DNA of 8,812 nt from an uncultured Bermanella sp. (GTDB lineage: Bacteria; Pseudomonadota; Gammaproteobacteria; Pseudomonadales; Oceanobacteraceae): the NCBI GenBank assembly GCA_913054445.1, contig CAJXIK010000076.1:1-8812 (forward strand), in the 5' to 3' direction. Both the position numbers and the translations under genes were made by a program. This document shows positions 6,546 to 8,812 of this stretch, in pieces; the stretch's first letter is position 1; every line of letters starts with the position of its first letter. The notes below the pieces were generated by a model, which was not told the origin of the DNA, did not search any database, and saw only the letters and a list, made by a program, of their open reading frames with translations.

Positions 6546-7246
6546 TAGCCTGCTCCGTTTGTCAGCTGGCCACCTAAGGATAAGAAGCGGCCTATATCTA
6601 TGGCGGCGAAACGCACTTTATCACCCACCTGCACCGGCATAGTGGGTTCGGCGTTGGGGTCGAACATGGGCTGCGGGCACAAGCCGATGAGATTCCAGCC
6701 GCCCGGACTCGACGCCGGGTAAACCGCCGTCTGACGATCGGCGATGGCCACCGCCCCCTTGGGCACTTTTTTTCTGGGGGTGGCCAAGCGCGGTGCCGCG
6801 ATGCGGGCATCCACCTCACCCAAGTAAGCGAAGCCCGGCGCAAAGCCGATGGCATAGACGCGATATTCCATGGCGCTATGCAGGTCGATGACTTGCTGGC
6901 AGCTAAGCCCAGCATTTTCTGCCAGGCGGGCTAAATCTGGGGCTGCCTGCGCACCGTAATAAACCGGCAGGGTAATCAACCTCGATGGCGTCTGCATGCC
7001 TTGCACGCGGGCATCTTGGGCCGCCTCACGAATGAGTTGGCGCACCCTTAAGTGGTCGGTTAGCGCTGGATTAAAGATCACCATGAGGGAGGCGTAGCTG
7101 GGCACCATGTCTATTAGCAGGCTGCCCACCCACACCGACAGGCCGCCCGCCACACTCTGTATGTGCTGGCTCACGTGGTCGCTGAGCCCCTCGCCAAAGT
7201 AGACGATGAGGGCGTTTTCGCCTGCTATCTGAATGTCTATTGTCAT
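6545..7246 (-). CDS. pxpB: 5-oxoprolinase subunit PxpB (KipI / allophanate hydrolase subunit 1-like)
   Basis: This second 5-oxoprolinase subunit has 233 residues, typical for the family. Diagnostic blocks are GFAPGFAYLG (134-143), PRKKVPKGAVAIADRQTAVY (157-176) and PASSPGGWNLIG (177-188), the hallmark of the KipI/carboxyltransferase C-D family. The start at 7246 is preceded by AGGTGA (7256-7251) with 4 nt spacing, a strong ribosome-binding site, and lies 13 nt after the pxpA stop. In Bacillus the homologue KipI was first described as a sporulation kinase inhibitor and was later assigned to 5-oxoprolinase together with KipA and YcsF. Nothing here suggests a kinase-inhibitor role. PxpB and PxpC are expected to form a complex, with PxpA needed for activity. 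Confidence 0.93.
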   Translation of the reverse strand: MTIDIQIAGENALIVYFGEGLSDHVSQHIQSVAGGLSVWVGSLLIDMVPSYASLMVIFNPALTDHLRVRQLIREAAQDARVQGMQTPSRLITLPVYYGAQAAPDLARLAENAGLSCQQVIDLHSAMEYRVYAIGFAPGFAYLGEVDARIAAPRLATPRKKVPKGAVAIADRQTAVYPASSPGGWNLIGLCPQPMFDPNAEPTMPVQVGDKVRFAAIDIGRFLSLGGQLTNGAG

Positions 7247-7259
7247 GCCGTCACCTGCA

Positions 7260-7997
7260 TTATGGTGCCGTTAACAGGGCCTTCACCTCAGCTATGGCCT
7301 GCACCCCGGCTAGGTTGTCACCGTGTACGCATAACGAATCGGCGTGCAATTCAAGGGTCTTGCCAGAAACCGTGGTGATGCTGCCGTGGGCGTTTAATTG
7401 CTGCACTTGGGCCAGCATGTCGGCACGCGTGTGTAGCGCACTGGGGTGGCTGCGTGGCAGCAACCTGCCTGCGTCGTCGTAACCCCGGTCGGCAAAGGCC
7501 TCGAAGCATAATTCGATGCCATGTGCGTAGGCTTCCTGCTTGTGTTGTTGCCACTGGGGGGTGGCTTGCAGCATTAAGGTAAGGGTGCCGTGATAATCCT
7601 TAATGGCCTGCATGATGGCCTGCCGCACTTCGACCTTGGCCATCATGTCGTTGTATAAAGCACCGTGGGGCTTCACATATTGCACGCTTTGCCCTGTGCT
7701 CTGCGCCATGCCGTCCAGTGCGCCGATTTGATATAACATGAGGGCGCGAATCTCCTGACTTGAGCAATTCATGCTGCGCCGACCAAAGCCTACTAAATCT
7801 GGGTAAGCCGGATGAGCACCGATCATCACGCCGTGTTGCTTGGCCAGTTGCAGAGTGTTGAGCATCACTAACGGATCCCCCGCGTGAAAGCCGCAGGCGA
7901 TGTTGGCCTGGTTAATATGGGGAAATACGTCGTGGTCGAGGCCCATCTGCCATGCGCCAAAACTCTCGCCCAGATCACAGTTTAATAATAACGCCAT
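7260..7997 (-). CDS. pxpA: 5-oxoprolinase subunit PxpA (LamB/YcsF family)
   Basis: This is the LamB/YcsF family subunit of ATP-dependent 5-oxoprolinase. The 245-residue protein matches the usual length of about 250. Family blocks are LNCDLGESFG (5-14), ANIACGFHAGD (31-41), GAHPAYPDLVGFGRR (60-74), YVKPHGALYN (107-116), an FADRGY block near the middle of the C-terminal half and LCVHGDN near the end. The clustered His and Asp residues suggest a metal- or phosphate-handling TIM-barrel-like active site of the polysaccharide-deacetylase type. A GAGGGGGT sequence just upstream of ATG 7997 is a good ribosome-binding site. It is the first of the three tightly packed pxp genes, 41 nt after the DUF1445 gene. 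The family name LamB here is the Aspergillus lactam-utilisation protein, not the E. coli maltoporin. Confidence 0.94.
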   Translation of the reverse strand: MALLLNCDLGESFGAWQMGLDHDVFPHINQANIACGFHAGDPLVMLNTLQLAKQHGVMIGAHPAYPDLVGFGRRSMNCSSQEIRALMLYQIGALDGMAQSTGQSVQYVKPHGALYNDMMAKVEVRQAIMQAIKDYHGTLTLMLQATPQWQQHKQEAYAHGIELCFEAFADRGYDDAGRLLPRSHPSALHTRADMLAQVQQLNAHGSITTVSGKTLELHADSLCVHGDNLAGVQAIAEVKALLTAP

Positions 7998-8038
7998 TTT
8001 TACCCCCTCACGCCTATCTCAGCATCCATCTCGACACT

Positions 8039-8812
8039 CTATAGTACCGCCATCTGGCTGTTTAGAATATCGCTCACCACCATGCAGCCCGGGCTATGGG
8101 TGATACAAAAATCTGGTTTGGCGGCCATGATGGCGGCCTGCGGGGTGACACCACAGGCGCTAAACACCGGCACCTCTCCCGCTTTGATGGTGACCGCATC
8201 ACCGTAGTTAGGCTGGTTAATGTCGGCAATGCCGATGGCCGCCGGATCACCGAAGTGGATGGGGGCACCGTGCACCGCCGGGAAGCGACTGCAAATTTGA
8301 ATCATGCGAATGGCATCGGCCGGTTTAAACGGGCGCATGCTCACCACGGTATTGCCGTGGAACAAGCCCGCCGGACGACAGGCAATATTAGTGTCGTACA
8401 TGGGCACGTTCTTGCCTTCGCTGATGTTGCGCACCTCAAGGCCATCGGCCAGCAAGGCCTCCTCAAAGCTGAACGAGCAACCCAGTAAGAAGGTCACTAA
8501 ATCATCACGCCAGATGTCCACGATGTCATGCACCTCCCTCAATAACGCTCCGTCTTGCCAGACTCGGTATGCTGGGACGTGACGGCGGATATCAAAATCG
8601 GCGGCGATCTCGGCCAAACCGGTATCCCCTGGTTTGTCTGCCATGGCCACCACCGGGCAGGGCTTAGAATTAAGCTGACAAAATTTTAAAAAGTCGGCGG
8701 CGTAAACGTGCGGCAAGATCACCACGTTGCACTGCACAAACCCCGGACAATAACCCGAGGTATTGCCCTGATGCGCGCCGCTGGCAATGGCGGCACGCAG
8801 TTGTGCGGGGGT
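8039..8812 (-). CDS. DUF1445 / UPF0317 (YcsI-like) protein, D-glutamate cyclase N-terminal-like; 5' end cut by window
   Basis: The reading frame is open to the window edge, giving 257 residues. It lacks only about 10-15 N-terminal residues of a usual protein of about 265-270, so the in-frame GTG at 8737 is not the true start. Upstream of it the frame continues through a conserved-looking SGYCPGFVQCN. Other family blocks are LLGCSFSFEEALL, EGKNVPMYDTNI, VVSMRP, SRFPAVHGAP, GDPAAIGIAD, ACGVTPQ and KPDFCITHSPGCM. The family is often labelled putative hydro-lyase. Its vertebrate homologue is the N-terminal region of D-glutamate cyclase, and Bacillus YcsI is encoded beside the pxp genes. It is first in the visible operon, and the promoter lies beyond the window. 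Role: probably D-glutamate/5-oxo-D-proline interconversion, alone or with the DUF4392 protein. The family call is firm; the activity is inferred. Confidence 0.92.
   Translation of the reverse strand, partial: TPAQLRAAIASGAHQGNTSGYCPGFVQCNVVILPHVYAADFLKFCQLNSKPCPVVAMADKPGDTGLAEIAADFDIRRHVPAYRVWQDGALLREVHDIVDIWRDDLVTFLLGCSFSFEEALLADGLEVRNISEGKNVPMYDTNIACRPAGLFHGNTVVSMRPFKPADAIRMIQICSRFPAVHGAPIHFGDPAAIGIADINQPNYGDAVTIKAGEVPVFSACGVTPQAAIMAAKPDFCITHSPGCMVVSDILNSQMAVL

Noticed and set aside
5601..7246. Annotating pxpB/pxpC as allophanate hydrolase subunits or urea carboxylase parts
   Set aside because: The fold family is shared, but the neighbours are LamB/YcsF and DUF1445. There is no amidase or biotin carboxylase domain in view, so 5-oxoprolinase fits better.
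8096..8488. Rightward 130-codon open frame opposite the DUF1445 gene
   Set aside because: It lies wholly antisense to a well-conserved protein family. Its length is explained by GC-rich codon bias in the complementary frame.

Overview
The window looks like a chromosomal segment from a Gram-negative bacterium, most likely a gammaproteobacterium. It carries three lipopolysaccharide genes (waaA, hldE and an lpxL-type acyltransferase) whose proteins read like Pseudomonas-type homologues. It also has short GTAG-footed palindromic intergenic repeats of the REP/REPIN kind common in that class. The genus cannot be decided from the sequence alone. Coding density is high and base composition is GC-rich throughout. 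I see no insertion sequence, tRNA, rRNA or CRISPR array.

Left part (1-3664), lipid A and inner core synthesis. A 3'-truncated waaA (Kdo transferase) reads leftward off the window. Divergent from it, hldE (ADP-heptose synthesis) and an lpxL/lpxP-type lipid A late acyltransferase read rightward with a 45-bp gap. These genes act on consecutive stages of the same molecule. WaaA adds Kdo to lipid IVA, LpxL acylates the Kdo-bearing product, and HldE makes the heptose donor for the next sugar. The 334-bp waaA-hldE intergenic region holds two tandem REP-like doublets and weak promoter candidates.

Middle (3661-3817), a convergent junction. Two more REP-like elements, in the opposite orientation, lie between lpxL and the leftward operon. 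The first supplies the lpxL stop codon. A C/A-rich tract follows, which is G/T-rich with four G-runs on the transcript of the leftward operon.

Right part (3818-8812), the most interesting region. It is a leftward six-gene array. In transcription order it reads: DUF1445/UPF0317 protein (5'-truncated by the window edge), pxpA, pxpB, pxpC, a DUF4392 protein, and a D-amino acid aminotransferase (dat-like). PxpABC is the prokaryotic ATP-dependent 5-oxoprolinase. DUF1445 and DUF4392 are the two regions found together in vertebrate D-glutamate cyclase, which interconverts D-glutamate and 5-oxo-D-proline. D-alanine aminotransferase makes or consumes D-glutamate. The array therefore reads as a coherent but not fully explained route linking D-Ala, D-Glu, 5-oxoproline and glutamate. 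The stereochemistry of the 5-oxoprolinase step is the open question. The operon promoter, and any transporter or regulator, lie outside the window or are absent.
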